Assembly (NCBI GenBank): GCA_030267565.1
Contig: BRXU01000029.1
Span: 156,001 to 220,000, forward strand
Length of the DNA stretch: 64,000 nt
Direction: 5' to 3'
From: Pleodorina starrii
Lineage: Eukaryota; Chlorophyta; Chlorophyceae; Chlamydomonadales; Volvocaceae
Shown piece by piece: positions 1 to 12,104 of the stretch (positions within the stretch are counted from its first letter, which is position 1; the number at the start of each line of letters is the position of its first letter). Under the pieces are notes generated by a model. The model made no database searches. It saw only the letters and a list, made by a program, of their open reading frames with translations, and was not told the origin of the DNA. Made by a program: the position numbers and the translations under genes.

Positions 1-660
1 CACGAATTTGCCAATATGCTTAGCAAATATGCCATTCATCACTGACTGAAATGTTGCAGGCGCGTTGGTCAGTCCAAAGCAAAGCACCCTGAATTGGAAC
101 TGACCCATTCCCGGAGCGATAAAGCCCGTCTTCTCGACGTCTTTATCAGTAATACGGATCTGATAATAGCCTTGCTGGAGGTCAAGCGAGGAAAACACTC
201 GCGCACCTTGTAGCGTATCGAAAATTTCAGTGATGTTAGGCATGGGATACCGCCGTTTCACCGTGAGCTTATTTAACGCCCGGAAGTCAAGGCACAAACG
301 GAGCTCGCCGTTTGGTTTCTGGACGAAAAGGATTGGCGCCCCAAAGGGAGAATTGGAGGGCTCAATGAAACCTTTCGCCAGAAGATCTGTGACCTGTTTT
401 CGTACCTCTTGCATTTCATTTGGTGAAAGCCTGTACATACGCTTGGCTGGCGGTTCCGCGTTCGGCACGAGAGGAATTGTGTGACCAATACCGCGGTCTG
501 GCGGCAGTCCTTGGAGCTCTTCAAAAACGTCCTTGTATTCATCAATTAGCGCCTGTATATCCTGGTCCGGTGCCAGGTCGTCGGGAGCACTGCCCGGTGT
601 GCTCTGGACTGCTGCGGCGAGCGTAGCATCGCCGTTGGACGTCGGCTCCTTGCGCACTAT
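1..660 (-). pseudogene. Ty3/gypsy retrotransposon pol fragment (reverse transcriptase N-terminal half)
   Basis: Reading the minus strand from about 560 down to 1 gives a typical Ty3/gypsy RT entry: a PLVPNAEPPAKRMYRLSP stretch, then SPFGAPILFVQKPNGELR, then LCLDFRALNKLTVKRRYPMP, SLDLQQGYYQIRI and FGLTNAPATFQ. These are RT blocks before the YxDD motif, which would lie beyond position 1. The frame stays open from a stop near 800 to the window edge, but no family resemblance is seen above about 600, where it meets an inverted-repeat element. Type is given as pseudogene because the element is cut at the window edge and looks disrupted upstream; the part left of the window could still be intact. 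RT identity is confident from the motifs. Confidence 0.88.
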
Positions 661-673
661 CAGTATAATACGT

Positions 674-1144
674 AAAGGGGTGAGACCCCTGGACACCCCG
701 CTGTACGGGTCTCGTGAGACTCCGAGTGGACGGCCATCGGGCTGCCCGGGGGTCTCAGCCCTGATACCGTAGCGCGCCCTTCAAAAGTCTTCAATGCGCG
801 AGTCTCAGAGGAATGAACTTAACAGCATTTTTAGTGCTTTGACTGCCTGATCAAATATGCGTTAGTTTGAGGGCCGTCAGCAGGTCATCAAATCCGCGAT
901 GAACGGAAGAACGGTCTCCGCACTTTGGATAATAATAAGTTGTATACTTGGTTGTATCCTTCGTACTCATTGTAAGGCCGCTTTGAGCCTCCATGGTCAT
1001 GGGAAAATGGATCCACCGCATCTTCGCACGTGTACGTGTCTCGCCCGCCACTAATCAGTACAATATTTTGCATAGAACACACAGCAATAGACTGACTAGT
1101 GCTGGCTGAGACCGCGAAGGGGTCTCAGGGGATCTCACCCCTTT
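674..1144. mobile_element. Short element bounded by inverted repeats (MITE- or foldback-like)
   Basis: The left end at 674 reads AAAGGGGTGAGACCCCT. The right end, read backwards from 1144, gives AAAGGGGTGAGATCCCCT. Similarity continues imperfectly for about 40 bp to a shared GGTCTC. The left end is itself a small perfect hairpin (AGGGGT, GAG, ACCCCT). No transposase motif was recognised in the roughly 390 bp inside, and no clear target-site duplication was found, so a non-autonomous DNA element is an inference. It lies directly upstream of the gypsy RT frame. Confidence 0.45.
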
Positions 1145-1292
1145 CGATAACATGAGATAACTGCGCGCTCCTCGTGCAATACTCTACCAATGTAGTGCTT
1201 GGCCATGGGCGGAGCAAAGGCTACTCGAGATGCTGTGCGACGCCTTTCTTAGGCTTTTTGCTAGCCGACTGTACGGCACCTATGACCTCGGC
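1145..1292. other. Unassigned spacer before the tRNA array
   Basis: A short stretch between the inverted-repeat element and the first array unit. No gene or repeat family was recognised. A minus-strand reading near 1150-1210 is open, but it has no motif. Confidence 0.4.
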
Positions 1293-1362
1293 GTTACACG
1301 AATTATGCTGACAGCTGCTAGCTGCGTGTTGCCATGTGTTGCCATGACTCGTTTGACATAAC

Positions 1363-1436
1363 TGCTGACATCCAGATTCGATCTGGAGACCTCCCGCTTA
1401 CTAAACGGGTGCTCTATCCATCTGAGCTATGCCAGC
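1363..1436 (-). tRNA. tRNA-Thr(AGT) copy 1, double variant
   Basis: First copy of the array, at its degenerate edge. The T loop starts with A instead of T (position 54). The D loop reads AGATGGATA instead of AGTTGGATA, which also weakens the internal A box. Function is doubtful. Confidence 0.6.
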
Positions 1437-1779
1437 ACATTCCACCTCACACATCGACATATCCACGTACGGCATAATATACTGTAAACTACCTACCTCG
1501 TTTCCCCTGCACACTACGTAGCTGCATCGGTGTAGGGCATCTGCGGATGGATGCATTGCTGTTGTGGTTGATTGTTGCCCTGAGGATCACATAATGAAGA
1601 AGAAGCAGAGCCAGCAGCAGGCCAGCTGGCCGTGCAGTGCAGTATACCGGCAGTAGAGATGAGCAGGGCAAAAGGGAAAGCATGCCCAGGCTAGCTAGAC
1701 AGTGCACGTCACCCAGGCAGGAACGTGATGGCGCAGGCGGCTGGAGACTGAGAAACCAGCAGCAGCCATGCATGTGGGT

Positions 1780-1783
1780 AAAA
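1780..1783 (-). terminator. First oligo-T run (T4) downstream of tRNA copy 2
   Basis: No run of four T lies in the roughly 210 nt 3' of the tRNA in 631-bp units. The first is this TTTT in the spacer of the neighbouring unit (T5 in 632-bp units). In 554-bp units it comes about 133 nt after the tRNA. It is a possible weak Pol III stop at an unusually long distance. Confidence 0.25.
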
Positions 1784-1993
1784 GCGGTGATACTATTGCT
1801 TCCACGTTGGTAATGATCCCCGGCGGGCAGCCCAGCCACACAGTTAGGTGCACGAATTATGCTGACAGCTGCTAGCTGCGTGTTTCCATGTCTCTTAGAG
1901 TCCGTGACCTTATACTCTACTACGATTACGGTGATGGTATAGAGGATGACGCACTCGCTTCTACTTGCACTTCTTGGACTCGTTTGACATAAC

Positions 1994-2067
1994 TGCTGAC
2001 ATCCAGATTCGATCTGGAGACCTCCCGCTTACTAAACGGGTGCTCTATCCAACTGAGCTATGCCAGC
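1994..2067 (-). tRNA. tRNA-Thr(AGT) copy 2, A54 variant
   Basis: The cloverleaf is intact: acceptor GCTGGCA/TGTCAGC, anticodon loop TTAGTAA with anticodon AGT, T stem TCCAG/CTGGA. The T loop is ATCGAAT, so conserved T54 is A and can pair with the last loop base. Confidence 0.75.
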
Positions 2068-2103
2068 ACATTCCACCTCACACATCGACATATCCACGTA
2101 CGG

Positions 2104-2112
2104 CATACTATA
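2104..2112 (-). promoter_or_regulatory. TATA-like element upstream of tRNA copy 2 (present in nearly all units)
   Basis: On the minus strand TATAGTATG lies about 40 nt before the tRNA 5' end. Plant and algal tRNA genes often have an upstream TATA-like element helping TFIIIB. The same sequence is conserved in almost every unit, but all spacer is conserved, so conservation adds little support. Confidence 0.3.
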
Positions 2113-2624
2113 CTGTAAACTACCTACCTCGTTTCCCCTGCACACTACGTAGCTGCATCGGTGTAGGGCATCTGCGGATGGATGCATTGCTGTTGTGGTT
2201 GATTGTTGCCCTGAGGATCACATAATGAAGAAGAAGCAGAGCCAGCAGCAGGCCAGCTGGCCGTGCAGTGCAGTATACCGGCAGTAGAGATGAGCAGGGC
2301 AAAAGGGAAAGCATGCCCAGGCTAGCTAGACAGTGCACGTCACCCAGGCAGGAACGTGATGGCGCAGGCGGCTGGAGACTGAGAAACCAGCAGCAGCCAT
2401 GCATGTGGGTAAAAGTAGGGATACTATTGCTTCCACGTTGGTAATGATCCCCGGCGGGCAGCCCAGCCACACAGTTAGGTGCACGAATTATGCTGATAGC
2501 TGCTAGCTGCGTGTTTCCATGTCTCTTAGAGTCCGTGACCTTATACTCTGCTACGATTACGGTGATGGTATAGAGGATGACGCACTCGCTTCTACTTGCA
2601 CTTCTTGGACTCGTTTGACATAAC

Positions 2625-2698
2625 TGCTGACATCCAGATTCGATCTGGAGACCTCCCGCTTACTAAACGGGTGCTCTATCCAACTGAGCTATGCCAGC
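2625..2698 (-). tRNA. tRNA-Thr(AGT) copy 3, A54 variant
   Basis: Same T-loop change as copy 2 (ATCGAAT); otherwise the array consensus. Confidence 0.75.
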
Positions 2699-3255
2699 AC
2701 ATTCCACCTCACACATCGACATATCCACGTACGGCATACTATACTGTAAACTACCTACCTCGTTTCCCCTGCACACTACGTAGCTGCATCGGTGTAGGGC
2801 ATCTGCGGATGGATGCATTGCTGTTGTGGTTGATTGTTGCCCTGAGGATCACATAATGAAGAAGAAGCAGAGCCAGCAGCAGGCCAGCTGGCCGTGCAGT
2901 GCAGTATACCGGCAGTAGAGATGAGCAGGGCAAAAGGGAAAGCATGCCCAGGCTAGCTAGACAGTGCACGTCACCCAGGCAGGAACGTGATGGCGCAGGC
3001 GGCTGGAGACTGAGAAACCAGCAGCAGCCATGCATGTGGGTAAAAGCGGGGATACTATTGCTTCCACGTTGGTAATGATCCCCGGCGGGCAGCCCAGCCA
3101 CACAGTTAGGTGCACGAATTATGCTGACAGCTGCTAGCTGCGTGTTTCCATGTCTCTTAGAGTCCGTGACCTTATACTCTACTACGATTACGGTGATGGT
3201 ATAGAGGATGACGCACTCGCTTCTACTTGCACTTCTTGGACTCGTCTGACATAAC

Positions 3256-3329
3256 TGCTGACATCCAGATTCGAACTGGAGACCTCCCGCTTACTAAACG
3301 GGTGCTCTATCCAACTGAGCTATGCCAGC
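3256..3329 (-). tRNA. tRNA-Thr(AGT) copy 4, consensus
   Basis: This is the consensus tRNA: 74 nt with a 7-bp acceptor stem (one G-U), D stem GCTC/GAGC, anticodon stem CCCGT/GCGGG, loop TTAGTAA (anticodon AGT, reading ACU, and ACC/ACA if A34 becomes inosine), T loop TTCGAAT and discriminator A. A box TAGCTCAGTTGG and B box AGTTCGAATCT match Pol III consensus. CCA is not encoded. It charges threonine in cytosolic translation. Confidence 0.92.
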
Positions 3330-3809
3330 ACATTTCACCTCACACATCGACATATCCACGTTCGGCATACTATACTGTAAACTACCTACCTCGTTTCCCC
3401 TGCACACTACGTAGCTGCATCGGTGTAGGGCATCTGCGGATGGATGCATTGCTGTTGTGGTTGATTGTTGCCCTGAGGATCACATAATGAAGAAGAAGCA
3501 GAGCCAGCAGCAGGCCAGCTGGCCGTGCAGTGCAGTATACCGGCAGTAGAGATGAGCCGGGCAAAAGGGAAAGCATGCCCAGGCTAGCTAGACAGTGCAC
3601 GTCACCCAGGCAGGAACGTGATGGCGCAGGCGGCTGGAGACTGAGAAACCAGCAGCAGCCATGCATGTGGGTAAAAGCGGGGATATTATTGCTTCCATGT
3701 TGGTAATGATCCCCGGCGGGCAGCCCAGCCACACAGTTAGGTGCACGAATTATGCTGACAGCTGCTAGCTGCGTGTTGCCATAAGTTGCCATGACTCGTT
3801 TGACATAAG

Positions 3810-3883
3810 TGCTGACATCCAGATTCGAACTGGAGACTTCCCGCTTACTAAACGCGTGCTCTATCCAACTGAGCTATGCCAGC
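3810..3883 (-). tRNA. tRNA-Thr(AGT) copy 5, anticodon-stem mismatch
   Basis: The anticodon stem reads CGCGT/GCGGG, a G-G clash at the second pair, and the variable loop is AAGTC. Probably a weak gene or pseudogene. Copy 9 shares both changes. Confidence 0.6.
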
Positions 3884-4363
3884 ACATTCCACCTCACACA
3901 TCGACATATCCACGTACGGCATACTATACTGTAAACTACCTACCTCGTTTCCCCTGCACACTACGTAGCTGCATCGGTGTAGGGCATCTGCGGATGGATG
4001 CATTGCTGTTGTGGTTGATTGTTGCCCTGAGGATCACATAATGAAGAAGAAGCAGAGCCAGCAGCAGGTCAGCTGGCCATGCAGTGCAGTATACCGGCAG
4101 TAGAGATGAGCAGGGCAAAAGGGAAAGCATGCCCAGGCTAGCTAGACAGTGCACGTCACCCAGGCAGGAACGTGATGGCGCAGGCGGCTGGAGACTGAGA
4201 AACCAGCAGCAGCCATGCATGTGGGTAAAAGCGGGGATATTATTGCTTCCATGTTGGTAATGATCCCCGGCGGGCAGCCCAGCCACACAGTTAGGTGCAC
4301 GAATTATGCTGACAGCTGCTAGCTGCGTGTTGCCATAAGTTGCCATGACTCGTTTGACATAAG

Positions 4364-4437
4364 TGCTGACATCCAGATTCGAACTGGAGACCTCCCGCTT
4401 ACTAAACGGGTGCTCTATCCAACTGAGCTATGCCAGC
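4364..4437 (-). tRNA. tRNA-Thr(AGT) copy 6, consensus
   Basis: Identical to copy 4; end of a 554-bp unit pair. Confidence 0.9.
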
Positions 4438-4994
4438 ACATTCCACCTCACACATCGACATATCCACGTACGGCATACTATACTGTAAACTACGTACCTC
4501 GTTTCCCCTGCACACTACGTAGCTGCATCGGTGTAGGGCATCTGCGGATGGATGCATTGCTGTTGTGGTTGATTGTTGCCCTGAGGATCACATAATGAAG
4601 AAGAAGCAGAGCCAGCAGCAGGCCAGCTGGCCGTGCAGTGCAGTATACCGGCAGTAGAGATGAGCAGGGCAAAAGGGAAAGCATGCCCAGGCTAGCTAGA
4701 CAGTGCACGTCACCCAGGCAGGAACGTGATGGCGCAGGCGGCTGGAGACTGAGAAACCAGCAGCAGCCATGCATGTGGGTAAAAGCAGGGATACTATTGC
4801 TTCCACGTTGGTAATGATCCCCGGCGGGCAGCCCAGCCACACAGTTAGGTGCACGAATTATGCTGACAGCTGCTAGCTGCGTGTTTCCATGTCTCTTAGA
4901 GTCCGTGACCTTATACTCTACTACGATTACGGTGATGGTATAGAGGATGACGCACTCGCTTCTACTTGCACTTCTTGGACTCGTTTGACATAAC

Positions 4995-5068
4995 TGCTGA
5001 CATCCAGATTCGAACTGGAGACCTCCCGCTTACTAAACGGGTGCTCTATCCAACTGAGCTATGCCAGC
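4995..5068 (-). tRNA. tRNA-Thr(AGT) copy 7, consensus
   Basis: Identical to copy 4; sits in a 631-bp unit. Confidence 0.9.
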
Positions 5069-5625
5069 ACATTCCACCTCACACATCGACATATCCACGT
5101 TCGGCATACTATACTGTAAACTACCTACCTCGTTTCCCCTGCACACTACGTAGCTGCATCGGTGTAGGGCATCTGCGGATGGATGCATTGCTGTTGTGGT
5201 TGATTGTTGCCCTGAGGATCACATAATGAAGAAGAAGCAGAGCCAGCAGCAGGCCAGCTGGCCGTGCAGTGCAGTATACCGGCAGTAGAGATGAGCAGGG
5301 CAAAAGGGAAAGCATGCCCAGGCTAGCTAGACAGTGCACGTCACCCAGGCAGGAACGTGATGGCGCAGGCGGCTGGAGACTGAGAAACCAGCAGCAGCCA
5401 TGCATGTGGGTAAAAGCGGGGATACTATTGCTTCCACGTTGGTAATGATCCCCGGCGGGCAGCCCAGCCACACAGTTAGGTGCACGAATTATGCTGACAG
5501 CTGCTAGCTGCGTGTTTCCATGTCTCTTAGAGTCCGTGACCTTATACTCTAGTACGATTACGGTGATGGTATAGAGGATGACGCACTCGCTTCTACTTGC
5601 ACTTCTTGGACTCGTTTGACATAAG

Positions 5626-5699
5626 TGCTGACATCCAGATTCGAACTGGAGACCTCCCGCTTACTAAACGGGTGCTCTATCCAACTGAGCTATGCCAGC
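5626..5699 (-). tRNA. tRNA-Thr(AGT) copy 8, consensus
   Basis: Identical to copy 4. The unit has a private CATATGCACG spacer shared with copies 12 and 15. Confidence 0.9.
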
Positions 5700-6179
5700 A
5701 CATTCCATCTCACACATCGACATATGCACGTACGGCATACTATACTGTAAACTACCTACCTCGTTTCCCCTGCACACTACGTAGCTGCATCGGTGTAGGG
5801 CATCTGCGGATGGATGCATTGCTGTTGTGGTTGATTGTTGCCCTGAGGATCACATAATGAAGAAGAAGCAGAGCCAGCAGCAGGCCAGCTGGCCGTGCAG
5901 TGCAGTATACCGGCAGTAGAGATGAGCCGGGCAAAAGGGAAAGCATGCCCAGGCTAGCTAGACAGTGCACGTCACCCAGGCAGGAACGTGATGGCGCAGG
6001 CGGCTGGAGACTGAGAAACCAGCAGCAGCCATGCATGTGGGTAAAAGCGGGGATATTATTGCTTCCATGTTGGTAATGATCCCCGGCGGGCAGCCCAGCC
6101 ACACAGTTAGGTGCACGAATTATGCTGACAGCTGCTAGCTGCGTGTTGCCATAAGTTGCCATGACTCGTTTGACATAAG

Positions 6180-6253
6180 TGCTGACATCCAGATTCGAAC
6201 TGGAGACTTCCCGCTTACTAAACGCGTGCTCTATCCAACTGAGCTATGCCAGC
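6180..6253 (-). tRNA. tRNA-Thr(AGT) copy 9, anticodon-stem mismatch
   Basis: Higher-order duplicate of copy 5 with the same CGCGT stem and AAGTC variable loop. Confidence 0.6.
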
Positions 6254-6733
6254 ACATTCCACCTCACACATCGACATATCCACGTACGGCATACTATACT
6301 GTAAACTACCTACCTCGTTTCCCCTGCACACTACGTAGCTGCATCGGTGTAGGGCATCTGCGGATGGATGCATTGCTGTTGTGGTTGATTGTTGCCCTGA
6401 GGATCACATAATGAAGAAGAAGCAGAGCCAGCAGCAGGTCAGCTGGCCATGCAGTGCAGTATACCGGCAGTAGAGATGAGCAGGGCAAAAGGGAAAGCAT
6501 GCCCAGGCTAGCTAGACAGTGCACGTCACCCAGGCAGGAACGTGATGGCGCAGGCGGCTGGAGACTGAGAAACCAGCAGCAGCCATGCATGTGGGTAAAA
6601 GCGGGGATATTATTGCTTCCATGTTGGTAATGATCCCCGGCGGGCAGCCCAGCCACACAGTTAGGTGCACGAATTATGCTGACAGCTGCTAGCTGCGTGT
6701 TGCCATAAGTTGCCATGACTCGTTTGACATAAG

Positions 6734-6807
6734 TGCTGACATCCAGATTCGAACTGGAGACCTCCCGCTTACTAAACGGGTGCTCTATCCAACTGAGCTA
6801 TGCCAGC
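6734..6807 (-). tRNA. tRNA-Thr(AGT) copy 10, consensus
   Basis: Duplicate of copy 6 at 2370 bp. Confidence 0.9.
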
Positions 6808-7364
6808 ACATTCCACCTCACACATCGACATATCCACGTACGGCATACTATACTGTAAACTACGTACCTCGTTTCCCCTGCACACTACGTAGCTGCATCG
6901 GTGTAGGGCATCTGCGGATGGATGCATTGCTGTTGTGGTTGATTGTTGCCCTGAGGATCACATAATGAAGAAGAAGCAGAGCCAGCAGCAGGCCAGCTGG
7001 CCGTGCAGTGCAGTATACCGGCAGTAGAGATGAGCAGGGCAAAAGGGAAAGCATGCCCAGGCTAGCTAGACAGTGCACGTCACCCAGGCAGGAACGTGAT
7101 GGCGCAGGCGGCTGGAGACTGAGAAACCAGCAGCAGCCATGCATGTGGGTAAAAGCAGGGATACTATTGCTTCCACGTTGGTAATGATCCCCGGCGGGCA
7201 GCCCAGCCACACAGTTAGGTGCACGAATTATGCTGACAGCTGCTAGCTGCGTGTTTCCATGTCTCTTAGAGTCCGTGACCTTATACTCTACTACGATTAC
7301 GGTGATGGTATAGAGGATGACGCACTCGCTTCTACTTGCACTTCTTGGACTCGTTTGACATAAC

Positions 7365-7438
7365 TGCTGACATCCAGATTCGAACTGGAGACCTCCCGCT
7401 TACTAAACGGGTGCTCTATCCAACTGAGCTATGCCAGC
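7365..7438 (-). tRNA. tRNA-Thr(AGT) copy 11, consensus
   Basis: Duplicate of copy 7 at 2370 bp. Confidence 0.9.
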
Positions 7439-7995
7439 ACATTCCACCTCACACATCGACATATCCACGTTCGGCATACTATACTGTAAACTACCTACCT
7501 CGTTTCCCCTGCACACTACGTAGCTGCATCGGTGTAGGGCATCTGCGGATGGATGCATTGCTGTTGTGGTTGATTGTTGCCCTGAGGATCACATAATGAA
7601 GAAGAAGCAGAGCCAGCAGCAGGCCAGCTGGCCGTGCAGTGCAGTATACCGGCAGTAGAGATGAGCAGGGCAAAAGGGAAAGCATGCCCAGGCTAGCTAG
7701 ACAGTGCACGTCACCCAGGCAGGAACGTGATGGCGCAGGCGGCTGGAGACTGAGAAACCAGCAGCAGCCATGCATGTGGGTAAAAGCGGGGATACTATTG
7801 CTTCCACGTTGGTAATGATCCCCGGCGGGCAGCCCAGCCACACAGTTAGGTGCACGAATTATGCTGACAGCTGCTAGCTGCGTGTTTCCATGTCTCTTAG
7901 AGTCCGTGACCTTATACTCTAGTACGATTACGGTGATGGTATAGAGGATGACGCACTCGCTTCTACTTGCACTTCTTGGACTCGTTTGACATAAG

Positions 7996-8069
7996 TGCTG
8001 ACATCCAGATTCGAACTGGAGACCTCCCGCTTACTAAACGGGTGCTCTATCCAACTGAGCTATGCCAGC
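7996..8069 (-). tRNA. tRNA-Thr(AGT) copy 12, consensus
   Basis: Duplicate of copy 8 at 2370 bp and the parent of copy 15 at 1816 bp. Confidence 0.9.
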
Positions 8070-8549
8070 ACATTCCATCTCACACATCGACATATGCACG
8101 TACGGCATACTATACTGTAAACTACCTACCTCGTTTCCCCTGCACACTACGTAGCTGCATCGGTGTAGGGCATCTGCGGATGGATGCATTGCTGTTGTGG
8201 TTGATTGTTGCCCTGAGGATCACATAATGAAGAAGAAGCAGAGCCAGCAGCAGGTCAGCTGGCCATGCAGTGCAGTATACCGGCAGTAGAGATGAGCCGG
8301 GCAAAAGGGAAAGCATGCCCAGGCTAGCTAGACAGTGCACGTCACCCAGGCAGGAACGTGATGGCGCAGGCGGCTGGAGACTGAGAAACCAGCAGCAGCC
8401 ATGCATGTGGGTAAAAGCGGGGATATTATTGCTTCCATGTTGGTAATGATCCCCGGCGGGCAGCCCAGCCACACAGTTAGGTGCACGAATTATGCTGACA
8501 GCTGCTAGCTGCGTGTTGCCATTAGTTGCCATGACTCGTTTGACATAAC

Positions 8550-8623
8550 TGCTGACATCTAGATTCGAACTGGAGACCTCCCGCTTACTAAACGGGTGCT
8601 CTATCCAACTGAGCTATGCCAGC
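8550..8623 (-). tRNA. tRNA-Thr(AGT) copy 13, T-stem mismatch
   Basis: The T stem reads TCCAG/CTAGA, a C-A mismatch at the middle pair. The rest is consensus. Confidence 0.7.
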
Positions 8624-9180
8624 ACATTCCACCTCACACATCGACATATCCACGTACGGCATACTATACTGTAAACTACCTACCTCGTTTCCCCTGCACA
8701 CTACGTAGCTGCATCGGTGTAGGGCATCTGCGGATGGATGCATTGCTGTTGTGGTTGATTGTTGCCCTGAGGATCACATAATGAAGAAGAAGCAGAGCCA
8801 GCAGCAGGCCAGCTGGCCGTGCAGTGCACTATACCGGCAGTAGAGATGAGCAGGGCAAAAGGGAAAGCATGCCCAGGCTAGCTAGACAGTGCACGTCACC
8901 CAGGCAGGAACGTGATGGCGCAGGCGGCTGGAGACTGAGAAACCAGCAGCAGCCATGCATGTGGGTAAAAGCAGGGATACTATTGCTTCCACGTTGGTAA
9001 TGATCCCCGGCGGGCAGCCCAGCCACACAGTTAGGTGCACGAATTATGCTGACAGCTGCTAGCTGCGTGTTTCCATGTCTCTTAGAGTCCGTGACCTTAT
9101 ACTCTACTACGATTACGGTGATGGTATAGAGGATGACGCACTCGCTTCTACTTGCACTTCTTGGACTCGTTTGACATAAC

Positions 9181-9254
9181 TGCTGACATCCAGATTCGAT
9201 CTGGAGACCTCCCGCTTACTAAACGGGTGCTCTATCCAACTGAGCTATGCCAGC
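9181..9254 (-). tRNA. tRNA-Thr(AGT) copy 14, A54 variant
   Basis: T loop ATCGAAT, as in copies 2, 3 and 17. Confidence 0.75.
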
Positions 9255-9811
9255 ACATTCCACCTCACACATCGACATATCCACGTACGGCATACTATAC
9301 TGTAAACTACCTACCTCGTTTCCCCTGCACACTACGTAGCTGCATCGGTGTAGGGCATCTGCGGATGGATGCATTGCTGTTGTGGTTGATTGTTGCCCTG
9401 AGGATCACATAATGAAGAAGAAGCAGAGCCAGCAGCAGGCCAGCTGGCCGTGCAGTGCAGTATACCGGCAGTAGAGATGAGCAGGGCAAAAGGGAAAGCA
9501 TGCCCAGGCTAGCTAGACAGTGCACGTCACCCAGGCAGGAACGTGATGGCGCAGGCGGCTGGAGACTGAGAAACCAGCAGCAGCCATGCATGTGGGTAAA
9601 AGCGGGGATACTATTGCTTCCACGTTGGTAATGATCCCCGGCGGGCAGCCCAGCCACACAGTTAGGTGCACGAATTATGCTGACAGCTGCTAGCTGCGTG
9701 TTTCCATGTCTCTTAGAGTCCGTGACCTTATACTCTAGTACGATTACGGTGATGGTATAGAGGATGACGCACTCGCTTCTACTTGCACTTCTTGGACTCG
9801 TTTGACATAAG

Positions 9812-9885
9812 TGCTGACATCCAGATTCGAACTGGAGACCTCCCGCTTACTAAACGGGTGCTCTATCCAACTGAGCTATGCCAGC
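9812..9885 (-). tRNA. tRNA-Thr(AGT) copy 15, consensus
   Basis: Duplicate of copy 12 at 1816 bp. Confidence 0.9.
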
Positions 9886-10365
9886 ACATTCCATCTCACA
9901 CATCGACATATGCACGTACGGCATACTATACTGTAAACTACCTACCTCGTTTCCCCTGCACACTACGTAGCTGCATCGGTGTAGGGCATCTGCGGATGGA
10001 TGCATTGCTGTTGTGGTTGATTGTTGCCCTGAGGATCACATAATGAAGAAGAAGCAGAGCCAGCAGCAGGTCAGCTGGCCATGCAGTGCAGTATACCGGC
10101 AGTAGAGATGAGCCGGGCAAAAGGGAAAGCATGCCCAGGCTAGCTAGACAGTGCACGTCACCCAGGCAGGAACGTGATGGCGCAGGCGGCTGGAGACTGA
10201 GAAACCAGCAGCAGCCATGCATGTGGGTAAAAGCGGGGATATTATTGCTTCCATGTTGGTAATGATCCCCGGCGGGCAGCCCAGCCACACAGTTAGGTGC
10301 ACGAATTATGCTGACAGCTGCTAGCTGCGTGTTGCCATTAGTTGCCATGACTCGTTTGACATAAC

Positions 10366-10439
10366 TGCTGACATCCAGATTCGAACTGGAGACCTCCCGC
10401 TTACTAAACGGGTGCTCTATCCAACTGAGCTATGCCAGC
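10366..10439 (-). tRNA. tRNA-Thr(AGT) copy 16, consensus
   Basis: Counterpart of copy 13 in the 1816-bp repeat, but without its T-stem change. Confidence 0.9.
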
Positions 10440-10996
10440 ACATTCCACCTCACACATCGACATATCCACGTACGGCATACTATACTGTAAACTACCTACC
10501 TCGTTTCCCCTGCACACTACGTAGCTGCATCGGTGTAGGGCATCTGCGGATGGATGCATTGCTGTTGTGGTTGATTGTTGCCCTGAGGATCACATAATGA
10601 AGAAGAAGCAGAGCCAGCAGCACGCCAGCTGGCCGTGCAGTGCAGTATACCGGCAGTAGAGATGAGCAGGGCAAAAGGGAAAGCATGCCCAGGCTAGCTA
10701 GACAGTGCACGTCACCCAGGCAGGAACGTGATGGCGCAGGCGGCTGGAGACTGAGAAACCAGCAGCAGCCATGCATGTGGGTAAAAGCAGGGATACTATT
10801 GCTTCCACGTTGGTAATGATCCCCGGCGGGCAGCCCAGCCACACAGTTAGGTGCACGAATTATGCTGACAGCTGCTAGCTGCGTGTTTCCATGTCTCTTA
10901 GAGTCCGTGACCTTATACTCTACTACGATTACGGTGATGGTATAGAGGATGACGCACTCGCTTCTACTTGCACTTCTTGGACTCGTTTGACATAAC

Positions 10997-11070
10997 TGCT
11001 GACATCCAGATTCGATCTGGAGACCTCCCGCTTACTAAACGGGTGCTCTATCCAACTGAGCTATGCCAGC
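10997..11070 (-). tRNA. tRNA-Thr(AGT) copy 17, A54 variant
   Basis: T loop ATCGAAT; the last copy carrying this change. Confidence 0.75.
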
Positions 11071-11550
11071 ACATTCCACCTCACACATCGACATATCCAC
11101 GTACGGCATACTATACTGTAAACTACCTACCTCGTTTCCCCTGCACACTACGTAGCTGCATCGGTGTAGGGCATCTGCGGATGGATGCATTGCTGTTGTG
11201 GTTGATTGTTGCCCTGAGGATCACATAATGAAGAAGAAGCAGAGCCAGCAGCAGGCCAGCTGGCCGTGCAGTGCAGTATACCGGCAGTAGAGATGAGCAG
11301 GGCAAAAGGGAAAGCATGCCCAGGCTAGCTAGACAGTGCACGTCACCCAGGCAGGAACGTGATGGCGCAGGCGGCTGGAGACTGAGAAACCAGCAGCAGC
11401 CATGCATGTGGGTAAAAGCGGGGATACTATTGCTTCCACGTTGGTAATGATCCCCGGCGGGCAGCCCAGCCACACAGTTAGGTGCACGAATTATGCTGAC
11501 AGCTGCTAGCTGCGTGTTGCCATAAGTTGCCATGACTCGTTTGACATAAG

Positions 11551-11624
11551 TGCTGACATCCAGATTCGAACTGGAGACCTCCCGCTTACTAAACGGGTGC
11601 TCTATCCAACTGAGCTATGCCAGC
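11551..11624 (-). tRNA. tRNA-Thr(AGT) copy 18, consensus
   Basis: Consensus tRNA in a 554-bp unit. Confidence 0.9.
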
Positions 11625-12104
11625 ACATTCCACCTCACACATCGACATATCCACGTACGGCATACTATACTGTAAACTACCTACCTCGTTTCCCCTGCAC
11701 ACTACGTAGCTGCATCGGTGTAGGGCATCTGCGGATGGATGCATTGTTGTTGTGGTTGATTGTTGCCCTGAGGATCACATAATGAAGAAGAAGCAGAGCC
11801 AGCAGCAGGTCAGCTGGCCGTGCAGTGCAGTATACCGGCAGTAGAGATGAGCAGGGCAAAAGGGAAAGCATGCCCAGGCTAGCTAGACAGTGCACGTCAC
11901 CCAGGCAGGAACGTGATGGCGCAGGCGGCTGGAGACTGAGAAACCAGCAGCAGCCATGCATGTGGGTAAAAGCGGGGATATTATTGCTTCCATGTTGGTA
12001 ATGATCCCCGGCGGGCAGCCCAGCCACACAGTTAGGTGCACGAATTATGCTGACAGCTGCTAGCTGCGTGTTGCCATTAGTTGCCATGACTCGTTTGACA
12101 TAAC

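Larger units (their letters stand above)
3736..8475. repeat. Higher-order repeat, 2370-bp period, two copies
   Basis: tRNA copies 5-8 (spacing 554, 631, 631, then 554) recur as copies 9-12 exactly 2370 bp later. Copies 5 and 9 share the same rare anticodon-stem and variable-loop changes, which shows that the four-unit block was duplicated as a whole. Confidence 0.9.
7845..11476. repeat. Higher-order repeat, 1816-bp period, two copies
   Basis: tRNA copies 12-14 recur as 15-17 at 1816 bp (631+631+554). Copies 14 and 17 share the T54-to-A change. Private differences, such as the T-stem change in copy 13, arose after the duplication. Confidence 0.8.
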
